A DNA stretch of 32,176 nt from Candidatus Gastranaerophilales bacterium (GTDB taxonomy: Bacteria > Cyanobacteriota > Vampirovibrionia > Gastranaerophilales > Gastranaerophilaceae). Location of the stretch: contig CALVAW010000022.1 of NCBI GenBank assembly GCA_944325655.1, positions 1 to 32,176 of the forward strand, written 5' to 3'. The notes beneath the pieces were generated by a model. It saw nothing but the letters and a program-made list of their open reading frames with translations, searched no databases and had not been told where the DNA came from. How positions within the stretch are numbered: the stretch's first letter is position 1; the number at the start of each line of letters is the position of its first letter. The translations under genes and the position numbers were made by a program. This document shows, one piece after another, positions 1-6,989 of the stretch.

Positions 1-1188
1 GTATTTTTCTATTCTTTTTATATATTGAATAAAAAGAGTTTTGTTAATTTAAAATTTTATTTAACAATTTTGCTTTCATTGTGCATATCGTTAAATCCTG
101 TCATAATTTCTCAGTTTTTTACATTTTATATTGATTCTGTTTTGTGTTGTTTTTTAACAGTTTTGTTGTTGTCGATTATCGATGTAGAAACCAGTGAAAA
201 TAATAAAATAAAAATCCCGTTATTGATTTTTTCTGCAAGCAGTATTTGTTTTTTAGGTATTAAAAGTGGAAGTATATTTTTCATTTTTGTTACATTTTTG
301 AGTTATTTTATATATTTATATTTTCAAAAAAATACTGAAAAAATTCTTCTTTTTAAAAAAATCGTTTTGGTTGTTGCGCTTTTAGGATTGGTTTTAAATA
401 TAAATCCTTATATCGTCAATATGGTTTCTTATAAAAGAAGTCCTTTTTATCCTCTTATGGGAGAAAATAAAAGAGATATTATGACGTCAAATACCCCTGT
501 TGTCATTAAAGAAAAGAATTATATACACAAAATTTTTATTTCAATATATTCAGAATCAGCGTCAGGGGTTTGTGATGTCGAAAATTTTAAATTAAAAATT
601 CCATTTTCTTTTACCAAAAAAGAACTAGGTAATTTATATGTTGATACAAGGTTTGGCGGTTTTGGAGTTTTATTCAGCGGTATATTTACCTTAAGTTTAA
701 TAATGCTGTTTTTTATCCGATATAATTCAAAAGAAGAAAAGAAGCTTGCTTTATTGATTTATACTATTATTACTTTATTAACGTTTTTAAATCCATATTC
801 ATGGTGGGCAAGATATGCACCTCAGGTTTGGTTGTATCCGTTTATTACTTGCATATATTTTGCAAATAGTAATAAAAACAATAAAATAATATCTCAAATA
901 TTGGTTATTTTTATATTTTTGTGTGTGGTTATAAATTCGTTTTTTATTTTTAAAAATTTATATAAATTGAATAAGAAATATGAAAATAATATAAATAGTG
1001 TTTTAAATTCCGTTAAAGAAAAAAATCTTGAATTATATGTAAAGTATGAGACAAGTTTTGTTCAAAAATTAAAAGAAAATAATATAAAATTCAAGCTTGT
1101 TGACTATCGTTATTATGCAGATAATATAGATAGTTTTGAAACAATTCCGTATATACTTTCAGGAATAGATAAATGGAGAATAAAATAA
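1..1188 (+). CDS. Multi-span membrane protein, 5' end outside the window (possible GT-C-type glycosyltransferase)
   Basis: The frame is open from base 1, so the real start lies upstream; the TTG at 25 is only an internal codon. The visible 396 residues hold about eight hydrophobic segments. One long non-membrane loop sits near the middle and contains a DTRFGGFG motif, and a later segment reads WWARYAPQ. This layout resembles GT-C-fold glycosyltransferases or polymerases of surface polysaccharides, but I do not recognise a named family. The C-terminal tail of about 70 residues is charged and probably cytoplasmic. It is followed after one base by a UbiA-family gene, then a GtrA-like protein and an acyltransferase, which supports a role in glycan assembly. 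Function is inferred from context only. Confidence 0.75.
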   Translation, partial: VFFYSFYILNKKSFVNLKFYLTILLSLCISLNPVIISQFFTFYIDSVLCCFLTVLLLSIIDVETSENNKIKIPLLIFSASSICFLGIKSGSIFFIFVTFLSYFIYLYFQKNTEKILLFKKIVLVVALLGLVLNINPYIVNMVSYKRSPFYPLMGENKRDIMTSNTPVVIKEKNYIHKIFISIYSESASGVCDVENFKLKIPFSFTKKELGNLYVDTRFGGFGVLFSGIFTLSLIMLFFIRYNSKEEKKLALLIYTIITLLTFLNPYSWWARYAPQVWLYPFITCIYFANSNKNNKIISQILVIFIFLCVVINSFFIFKNLYKLNKKYENNINSVLNSVKEKNLELYVKYETSFVQKLKENNIKFKLVDYRYYADNIDSFETIPYILSGIDKWRIK

Positions 1189-1189
1189 A

Positions 1190-2062
1190 TTGATTAAAGA
1201 TATATTCAAAACTTTTAAGGTTAATCATTGGGTAAAAAATTTAATTGTAGTTTTTCCTTTGTTTTTTTCCTCAAATTTTTTAAATCCCGATTTATGGTTT
1301 AATTGTGCAATTATTTTTATTGCTTTTTCATTTATATCTTCAGCTGTATATGTTTTTAATGATTTAATTGATATCAAAAAGGATAAATTACATCCGATTA
1401 AAAGAAACAGACCGATTGCAAGCGGTAAAATTTCTAAAGGATTAGCTGCATTTTTGATGATTTTGCTGATTGTTGCTTCTTCTGTTTTATCTTATTTTTT
1501 AAATAAACTTTGTTTTTTAATGATTGTTTTATATTTTATATTGAATATATTTTATTCTTTGATTTTAAAAAATATTGTACTAATTGATGCAGCATGCATT
1601 GCTATCGGTTTCATTTTCAGAATTGTCGCCGGTTGTTTTGCGATTTTTGTTTTGCCTTCGCCTTTGGTAATTTTATTAACATTTTTTCTTTCTATGTTTT
1701 TTACTTTCTCAAAAAGAAAGCTTGAATTGAAATTATTGGATGAAAAAACCGAATGCAGAACATCACTCAAGGATTTAGATTCTTCTTTGGTTGCACAATT
1801 TATATTATTTAATGCTATATTATCTGTTGCATTTTATTTCACTTATGTCTTGGATGTATCTACAATTGAAAGAGCGGGCACAAAATATTTATATTTGACT
1901 ACTATTCCTTTTTCTTTAATTATTTTTAGATTACTGCTATTGGTTAATGTATCAAAAGTGGAAGATGACCCTATATATTTTGTTGAAAAAGATATATATT
2001 TGAAGTGGTTATTTTTGTTTTATATTGTTACTTTAATTTTTGTTTTGTCTGTTTTAAAATAA
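1190..2062 (+). CDS. UbiA-family prenyltransferase, decaprenyl-phosphate phosphoribosyltransferase-like
   Basis: This is an integral membrane prenyltransferase of 290 residues. The aspartate-rich motif NDLIDIKKD (57-65) is followed by HPIKRNRPIASG (68-79), the combination typical of decaprenyl-phosphate 5-phosphoribosyltransferase (the Rv3806c type) rather than quinone or heme UbiA enzymes. Such enzymes move phosphoribose from PRPP to a polyprenyl phosphate, the first step towards the D-arabinofuranose lipid donor. A second basic/acidic stretch, FSKRKLELKLLDE, lies near 174-186. The start is TTG, one base after the previous stop, with GGAG at 1175-1178. The GtrA-like and acyltransferase neighbours fit polysaccharide synthesis. 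The partner epimerase genes (DprE1/DprE2) are not in the window, so the end product is inferred. Confidence 0.85.
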   Translation: MIKDIFKTFKVNHWVKNLIVVFPLFFSSNFLNPDLWFNCAIIFIAFSFISSAVYVFNDLIDIKKDKLHPIKRNRPIASGKISKGLAAFLMILLIVASSVLSYFLNKLCFLMIVLYFILNIFYSLILKNIVLIDAACIAIGFIFRIVAGCFAIFVLPSPLVILLTFFLSMFFTFSKRKLELKLLDEKTECRTSLKDLDSSLVAQFILFNAILSVAFYFTYVLDVSTIERAGTKYLYLTTIPFSLIIFRLLLLVNVSKVEDDPIYFVEKDIYLKWLFLFYIVTLIFVLSVLK

Positions 2063-2071
2063 ATAATTGAA

Positions 2072-2467
2072 ATGATAAGAGTTTGGTTGAGAATGTCGGA
2101 TAAAATCAGATTTATAATAGTTGGTATTATAAATGCTATTTTCGCATATTTTTTATATGCGGTTTCTTTGATTATATTGAAAGAAAATTCTCATCAACTT
2201 TCTTTAGCAATTGCATGGATATTATCATCTTTTACTTCTTTCTATGCCCATCGAATTTTTGTTTTTAGAGGTAAAGGAAATATTGTCAGAGAATATTTAA
2301 AATGTTGTTCAACTTGGGTTATTGCATATTTAATAAATGCAATTTTGCTTGAGGTTTTTGTTGTTTATATGAATATAAATCCTTTTTTAGCGCAGGTTTT
2401 AGCACCTGCGATTGCGGGTGTATTTACATATTTTATGTTTAAAAAGAAATGTTTTAAGAGGAGTTAA
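2072..2467 (+). CDS. GtrA-like membrane protein
   Basis: This protein of 131 residues has four evenly spaced hydrophobic segments and the GtrA/DPMS arrangement: IRFIIVGIINAIFAYFLY near the start, then SFYAHRIFVF after the second segment, and a short basic C-terminus. GtrA-like proteins are thought to help move lipid-linked sugars across the inner membrane during O-antigen or arabinogalactan synthesis. It starts 9 bases after the phosphoribosyltransferase gene and ends 4 bases before the acyltransferase gene, so the three are very likely co-transcribed. A second in-frame ATG seven codons in could be the true start. The family call is firm; the substrate is unknown. Confidence 0.85.
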   Translation: MIRVWLRMSDKIRFIIVGIINAIFAYFLYAVSLIILKENSHQLSLAIAWILSSFTSFYAHRIFVFRGKGNIVREYLKCCSTWVIAYLINAILLEVFVVYMNINPFLAQVLAPAIAGVFTYFMFKKKCFKRS

Positions 2468-2471
2468 ATAG

Positions 2472-3494
2472 GTGGATAATATTAAAACTCGTGACGGATA
2501 CGTTGATACAATGAGGGGACTTGCCATAGTTTCCGTTATTTTAATACACACCGCTTTTTGTTTTAAAAGTAATTCTTATTGTATTGATGTTATAAAAAAT
2601 CTTACTTTATTGTTTGATGTTCCGGTTTTTTTCTTTCTTGCGGGTTTTACCATGTCAATTAAGCCGGATATAGATCCTATTAAGCAGATGGCAAAACTTA
2701 CAGCTCTGTTTTTCTGGGTGGTTTTATTTTGTTTTATAATTTTTGGGGGATTATCTGTTGATAAATTATTGGCACCTTTTGTATTGGCTCGTTTTAAAAT
2801 TGAATATTTACCTGTGGTCGGCTCTTCTTATTGGTTTGTTCCGGTTTATATCGTCAGTTTAATATATTCTGTTATGATTGTCAGATATTTCGGGGTAATT
2901 GCAAAATTTTTCTTTTTGATTTTTATTCCTCTATATTATTTGCATATTTATTTAGGTGACGGAATTACAAAAATAGTGATAATGGGAAGCAGACTTCAGA
3001 CAGTCTTTTATTGTATATGGTTAATGCTTTTGGGTGAAACGTTATATAAAATTAATTCAAAAAAGCTTAAAATTATTGCGTTTACAGTTTTCATTTTAAG
3101 TCTTTTTTATTCTTTGCATGGAATTTTTATAGATAAAATTATCTTACAAGAATATAAGTTTCCTTTTAGAATGCAGTACATAATTGCATCTTTAGCTTCT
3201 GTTGCTCTTGTTTATTTGCTTAGAGGAAAAATAAACAATAAATATTTATCTTATATTGGTCAAAGAGCTTTATATTTTTACCTTTCGCAAGGTATAGGGG
3301 CTTCTGTATTATCTTATATAATGCCTTATATTAAATTGCATTTGATTATAAAATTGCCTTTATGCTTTATTATAAATTTAATTTTATCTGTTTTATCAGG
3401 GATTTTAATAATAAAATTGGAAAAAAATATTAAATGCTTAATTGAAAAAATTATCAATTGGGTTAAGGTTAAATTAGTTATTAAACCTGAATAG
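2472..3494 (+). CDS. Acyltransferase 3 family membrane protein
   Basis: This protein of 340 residues has about ten hydrophobic segments. Near the N-terminus it carries RGLAIVSVILIH (15-26), the arginine and histidine signature of the acyltransferase-3 (OafA/WecH-like) family, which O-acetylates sugars of surface polysaccharides at the inner membrane. The start is GTG, preceded by a strong GAGGAG ribosome binding site that overlaps the end of the GtrA-like gene. It is the last gene of the plus-strand glycan cluster. Its final 21 bases overlap the 3' end of convergent ychF, so the C-terminal basic tail is encoded opposite the YchF stop region. The acceptor cannot be told from sequence. Confidence 0.85.
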   Translation: MDNIKTRDGYVDTMRGLAIVSVILIHTAFCFKSNSYCIDVIKNLTLLFDVPVFFFLAGFTMSIKPDIDPIKQMAKLTALFFWVVLFCFIIFGGLSVDKLLAPFVLARFKIEYLPVVGSSYWFVPVYIVSLIYSVMIVRYFGVIAKFFFLIFIPLYYLHIYLGDGITKIVIMGSRLQTVFYCIWLMLLGETLYKINSKKLKIIAFTVFILSLFYSLHGIFIDKIILQEYKFPFRMQYIIASLASVALVYLLRGKINNKYLSYIGQRALYFYLSQGIGASVLSYIMPYIKLHLIIKLPLCFIINLILSVLSGILIIKLEKNIKCLIEKIINWVKVKLVIKPE

Positions 3495-4565
3495 CATTAT
3501 ATCTCCGTCTTGAACAATATAATCTTTTCCTTCAAGGCGCGCGACCCCTTTTTCTCTTGCTGCTGTCCAAGAACCCGCTTTAATAAAATCATCGTAAGAA
3601 ATAACTTCCGCTTTGATAAAACCTTTTTCAAAGTCGCTGTGAATTACACCTGCTGCAGCAGGTGCTTTTGTGCCTTTTGTAATAGTCCAAGCTTTGACTT
3701 CTTTTTCACCTGCAGTAATATATGTTCTCAGATTTAAAATATCATAAGCTGATTTTATCATTCTTTCGATGCCTGAGTTTTCAATTCCCAGTTCTTTCAG
3801 ATAATTTTTTGCTTCTGTTTCGCCCAAATCAACAAGTTCTTCTTCGAGATTGGCGCATATTAATACAACTTGCGCATCACTTCCCACGTATTCCGTTACT
3901 TTTTTTGTATAATTATTGCCGTTCAATAAGTCGGTCTCCGATACATTGCAGCAATATATTACAGGTTTTGCCATCAGAAGATGAAAGAAATGCAGCGCTT
4001 TTTTTTCATCTTCATTGAAATTATCAGTGTCTATAAATTTGCCTTTTTCAAGATATGTCATACATTTTTTTATAACTTCATCTTGAATGAGAGCTTCTTT
4101 ATCTTTTGATTTGACATTTTTTGCGATTCTTTTAGAAATGTTTTCAAGAGTAGAAATATCCGCAAGAGCAAGCTCCATGTTTATTGTTTCTATGTCGTCA
4201 ATAGGGTCTATTTTTCCGTTTACGTGTATGGTGTTGACATCATCAAAGCATCTTACAACTTGTACAATGGCATCTACTTCTCTTATGTTGTGCAAAAATT
4301 GGTTGCCAAGACCTTCTCCTTTGCTTGCACCCTTCACAAGTCCTGCTATATCTACAAATTCAATGGTAGTAGGTATAACAGTATTTGTTTTTACCAATGG
4401 TTGCAGTTTATACAGACGTTCATCAGGAACGCTCACAACTCCCACATTGGGTTCAATTGTGCAAAAAGGATAGTTTGCGCTTTGAGCGTTTTTAGCGCTT
4501 GTTAGTGCATTAAATAGTGTTGATTTTCCTACGTTTGGCAGTCCGACAATTCCAACTTTTAACAT
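3474..4565 (-). CDS. ychF: Obg-family ribosome-binding ATPase YchF
   Basis: This is a full-length YchF/OLA1 protein of 363 residues. The P-loop GLPNVGKST is at 8-16, followed by YPFCTIEPNVG (switch I). The DIAGLVKGASKGEG switch II segment lacks the catalytic glutamine, as is normal in this family. A central helical insertion and a C-terminal TGS domain (about 281-363, ending DGDIMLFRF) follow. YchF hydrolyses ATP better than GTP, binds ribosomes and is linked to stress responses. The ATG is preceded by AGGAAAAT. The gene follows the PPi-phosphofructokinase gene on the same strand, but a terminator and a promoter lie between them, so it is probably transcribed separately. Confidence 0.97.
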   Translation of the reverse strand: MLKVGIVGLPNVGKSTLFNALTSAKNAQSANYPFCTIEPNVGVVSVPDERLYKLQPLVKTNTVIPTTIEFVDIAGLVKGASKGEGLGNQFLHNIREVDAIVQVVRCFDDVNTIHVNGKIDPIDDIETINMELALADISTLENISKRIAKNVKSKDKEALIQDEVIKKCMTYLEKGKFIDTDNFNEDEKKALHFFHLLMAKPVIYCCNVSETDLLNGNNYTKKVTEYVGSDAQVVLICANLEEELVDLGETEAKNYLKELGIENSGIERMIKSAYDILNLRTYITAGEKEVKAWTITKGTKAPAAAGVIHSDFEKGFIKAEVISYDDFIKAGSWTAAREKGVARLEGKDYIVQDGDIMLFRFNN

Positions 4566-4590
4566 TTGATTTTCCTAACTAAATACTAAA

Positions 4591-4620
4591 ATAATATTAT
4601 TAAATTGAAAGCGTGTTCAA
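4591..4620 (-). promoter_or_regulatory. Predicted promoter of ychF
   Basis: On the minus strand TTGAAC (4620-4615) and TATTAT (4596-4591) are separated by 18 bases. The -35 box lies inside the right arm of the upstream terminator hairpin, so the terminator of the PPi-phosphofructokinase gene and the ychF promoter share bases. Confidence 0.5.
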
Positions 4621-4635
4621 TTATGAACACGCTTT
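4608..4635 (-). terminator. Intrinsic terminator after the PPi-phosphofructokinase gene
   Basis: A 12-bp perfect stem (4608-4619 with 4624-4635) and a 4-base loop sit just past the stop codon at 4643. The core is GCGTGTTCA. Reading in the minus direction the stem is followed by TTTCAATTT, a broken T-run; on the plus strand it is followed by five T's, so it could also stop plus-strand read-through. Confidence 0.75.
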
Positions 4636-4642
4636 TTATATT

Positions 4643-6322
4643 TTATACATTAACAAGTGATTTTTCTTGTTCAAGTTGCAGTGTTATTGTAGTAGCATCG
4701 CAAACACTTGCGGGTCCAAAATATTGAATTGCTCCAGGAAAAATATAGCAATCATTAAGTGCCCATTTTTCTCGATGACTTTCCAGCGCCTTGAAAACAG
4801 GTCCGTTAAGTTCAACGAGCGCTTTTTTGATAACGGGTTTCATTTCTCCGTGTCTTTTTTCCATATTCATCATCATGGTAAGGGGAACTCCGCCTGCAAT
4901 CCATTCAGATGCCGGTTTTGTCGTATTTTTTATTGATGATAAATAGCCTGTTAGCCCTGCTTGAATAAGTGCAAATGCATTGTAGCCAAGTGAATAGCAA
5001 TAGTCGGCATCAAAATTTGACGGCGCTGCACATCTTCCTTCGTATCCGAAGAAATGAGCTTGGTCTGAGAATTTACCTTTGTATAAGCCTTGTTTTTTCA
5101 TTTCGTTTAGTTTTTCTCTAACCATTTCAATTAAAAGTTTTTCGGTTTCGATTTTGGAGACCTGAACATTACCATGGGGGTCTCTGTCCATTAGCAGTTG
5201 TGCTTTTATTTGAGACGGAAGCGAGCTAAATAATTTTGCAGATGAAGTATCAAGTTTTGAAATAATTATTTCGTATTTTTCTTGTTGAGTTGAAGATTGA
5301 TAATTATTGTTTTTTTCAAGCTCTGCAAGCAAATCATTGAGAGAAGAAATCATTGTTTTCATCTCGGGAATAAATTCAATTAATCCTTCGGGAATTAGTG
5401 CAATTCCGAAATTTTTACCTTTGTTTGCTCTTGCTGTTATAATATTTGCCATATAACTTACAATTTCTTCCAGTGATTGTTTTTTTGCTTCCACTTCTTC
5501 TCCGATTAATGTAATATTCGGTTGAGTTTGAAGTGCAGCTTCAAGACAAACATGTGAAGCGCTTCTTCCCATTAATTTGATGAAGTGCCAATATTTTTTA
5601 GCTGAATTAGCGTCTCTTTGAATATTTCCTATGAGTTCCGCGTATGTTTTTGTTGCGGTGTCAAATCCGAATGAAATTTCAATTTGTTCGTTTTTGAGGT
5701 CGCCATCAATTGTTTTAGGACATCCTATAACGGAAATTCCGGTATTTTTTGCTTTCATCCATTCTGCAAGAAGGCAAGCATTGGTATTTGAATCATCGCC
5801 TCCGATTATAACAACAGCTGAGATGTTTAATTTTTTGCATACTTCAAGTGCTTTTTCAAATTGACTTTCTGTTTCGAGTTTTGTTCTGCCTGAGCCTATT
5901 ATGTCAAATCCGCCTGTATTGCGGTATTTGTCCATTAATTCATCTGTAATTTCTACATAGCTGCCATCTACAATTCCTGAAGGACCGCCTAAAAATCCAT
6001 ATAGTTTATTTAATGAATTTTGTGTTTTAAGCGCATCATATAATCCCGCTATGACGTTATGTCCCCCGGGGGCTTGACCGCCTGATAAAATAACACCTAT
6101 ATTTCTTGTTTGTTCAGATAAATCAGTTCCTTTTGAGCTGAATTTTGCGATAGGTTCGCCATATACATGCGGGAATAGTGCTTTTATTTCTTCTTTGTCG
6201 GCAACAGAACTTGTTGCTTCTTTAAGAGTTAATTTTACATTTTTAATGCCTGAAGCCAGAGCTCCTGCCAGTTTTGGTTTGTATGCCATTCTTTCTTTTT
6301 GCAGAGGTGAAATTTCTCTCAT
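4643..6322 (-). CDS. pfp: Pyrophosphate--fructose 6-phosphate 1-phosphotransferase (long, plant-beta-like clade)
   Basis: This enzyme of 559 residues interconverts fructose 6-phosphate and fructose 1,6-bisphosphate with pyrophosphate as phosphoryl donor, a reversible glycolytic step in the cytoplasm. The length fits the long PFP group of spirochaetes, chlamydiae and plants rather than the ~320-residue ATP-PFK. Motifs are GGQAPGGHN (81-89), GGDDSNTNA (174-182), PKTIDGDL (202-209), MGRSASH and the [11 protein letters not shown] segment. The second Asp of GGDD and the Lys of PKTIDGD replace the glycines found in ATP-dependent enzymes, which predicts PPi use. The ATG is preceded by AAGGAG. A terminator follows directly, suggesting a single-gene unit. 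Confidence 0.95.
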   Translation of the reverse strand: MREISPLQKERMAYKPKLAGALASGIKNVKLTLKEATSSVADKEEIKALFPHVYGEPIAKFSSKGTDLSEQTRNIGVILSGGQAPGGHNVIAGLYDALKTQNSLNKLYGFLGGPSGIVDGSYVEITDELMDKYRNTGGFDIIGSGRTKLETESQFEKALEVCKKLNISAVVIIGGDDSNTNACLLAEWMKAKNTGISVIGCPKTIDGDLKNEQIEISFGFDTATKTYAELIGNIQRDANSAKKYWHFIKLMGRSASHVCLEAALQTQPNITLIGEEVEAKKQSLEEIVSYMANIITARANKGKNFGIALIPEGLIEFIPEMKTMISSLNDLLAELEKNNNYQSSTQQEKYEIIISKLDTSSAKLFSSLPSQIKAQLLMDRDPHGNVQVSKIETEKLLIEMVREKLNEMKKQGLYKGKFSDQAHFFGYEGRCAAPSNFDADYCYSLGYNAFALIQAGLTGYLSSIKNTTKPASEWIAGGVPLTMMMNMEKRHGEMKPVIKKALVELNGPVFKALESHREKWALNDCYIFPGAIQYFGPASVCDATTITLQLEQEKSLVNV

Positions 6323-6427
6323 AGTGTTCTCCTTTTATACTCAGTTAGTTAAATTATCTCACAAAAAATTTGTTTTAAAAATTGTGAAGAAAAGTTACAA
6401 GAAGTTTTGTTTTTGTGTCAATTTTTT

Positions 6428-6456
6428 TTGCTTTTTTATTTTTATTGATATATATA
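6428..6456 (+). promoter_or_regulatory. Predicted promoter of the 153-residue unknown protein gene
   Basis: TTGCTT (6428-6433) and TATATA (6451-6456) are separated by 17 bases and lie about 20 bases before the start codon. The sequence is AT-rich, so chance matches are possible. Confidence 0.4.
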
Positions 6457-6478
6457 ACAGCTTGCAAAGGAGTTTATG

Positions 6479-6940
6479 ATGAGTATTGATTCAGAAATGA
6501 TAAGTTATTTTCATAATCAACGAAATGATTACGGAATATGTGATAAGATTCCAACAACTACTTTAATTCCTAATACTAATCAATTATTGGGTGATGAAGC
6601 TAAGCAAGCGTTGATAGATAGAAGTCTTGCTAAGGATACCGTAAACATCACTGGTGCAAGCGGCATAGTTAATCCTGAAGCAAGTCTTAGTGCTAAATCT
6701 ACTGTTAAAAAGACGGCAAGGAACAAGTTGAAATTTTTTGATAATATAAAGGAGAAAGCTTCATCATTACTCAAATTAGCAAAAAAACATAAAGGTGTAA
6801 CAGCTGCTATCGCAGCAGGAACCGCACTTGTATGTGGTGTTGTTGCGGCCGCTCTTGCAAATAAAAATAAGACAGTTCAAGAAGCGACGACTGTTGTACA
6901 AAATGAACAAGTGGCTGATGCGCAGGTTGTAAATGAATAA
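6479..6940 (+). CDS. Hypothetical protein with one C-terminal membrane segment
   Basis: This protein of 153 residues belongs to no family I recognise. The N-terminal two thirds are polar and probably flexible. A basic helix (KSTVKKTARNKLK, then KEKASSLLKLAKKHKG) leads into one small-residue-rich hydrophobic segment of about 22 residues (VTAAIAAGTALVCGVVAAALA). A short acidic tail follows. This looks like a protein anchored by its C-terminal part, or an amphipathic surface protein. Two ATG codons are adjacent (6476 and 6479); the second is better spaced from AAGGAG at 6467-6472. It stands alone on the plus strand between two minus-strand genes and ends at a shared terminator. Coding is supported by start site, length and terminator. 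Confidence 0.75.
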   Translation: MSIDSEMISYFHNQRNDYGICDKIPTTTLIPNTNQLLGDEAKQALIDRSLAKDTVNITGASGIVNPEASLSAKSTVKKTARNKLKFFDNIKEKASSLLKLAKKHKGVTAAIAAGTALVCGVVAAALANKNKTVQEATTVVQNEQVADAQVVNE

Positions 6941-6961
6941 TTAAATCTTAGAGCAGAATAT

Positions 6962-6987
6962 AAAAGCCCTGATGTTTCAGGGCTTTT
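6962..6987. terminator. Bidirectional intrinsic terminator
   Basis: The 11-bp stem AAAAGCCCTGA/TCAGGGCTTTT with a 4-base loop has A/T runs on both sides. It lies between the stop of the plus-strand unknown gene (6940) and the stop of minus-strand typA (6990), so it can serve both. Confidence 0.9.
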
Positions 6988-6989
6988 AT

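Noticed and set aside
4087-4473. A 128-residue open frame on the plus strand
   Set aside because: It lies wholly antisense to ychF, whose conserved motifs cover the same bases; the translation has no coherent domain and no ribosome binding site.
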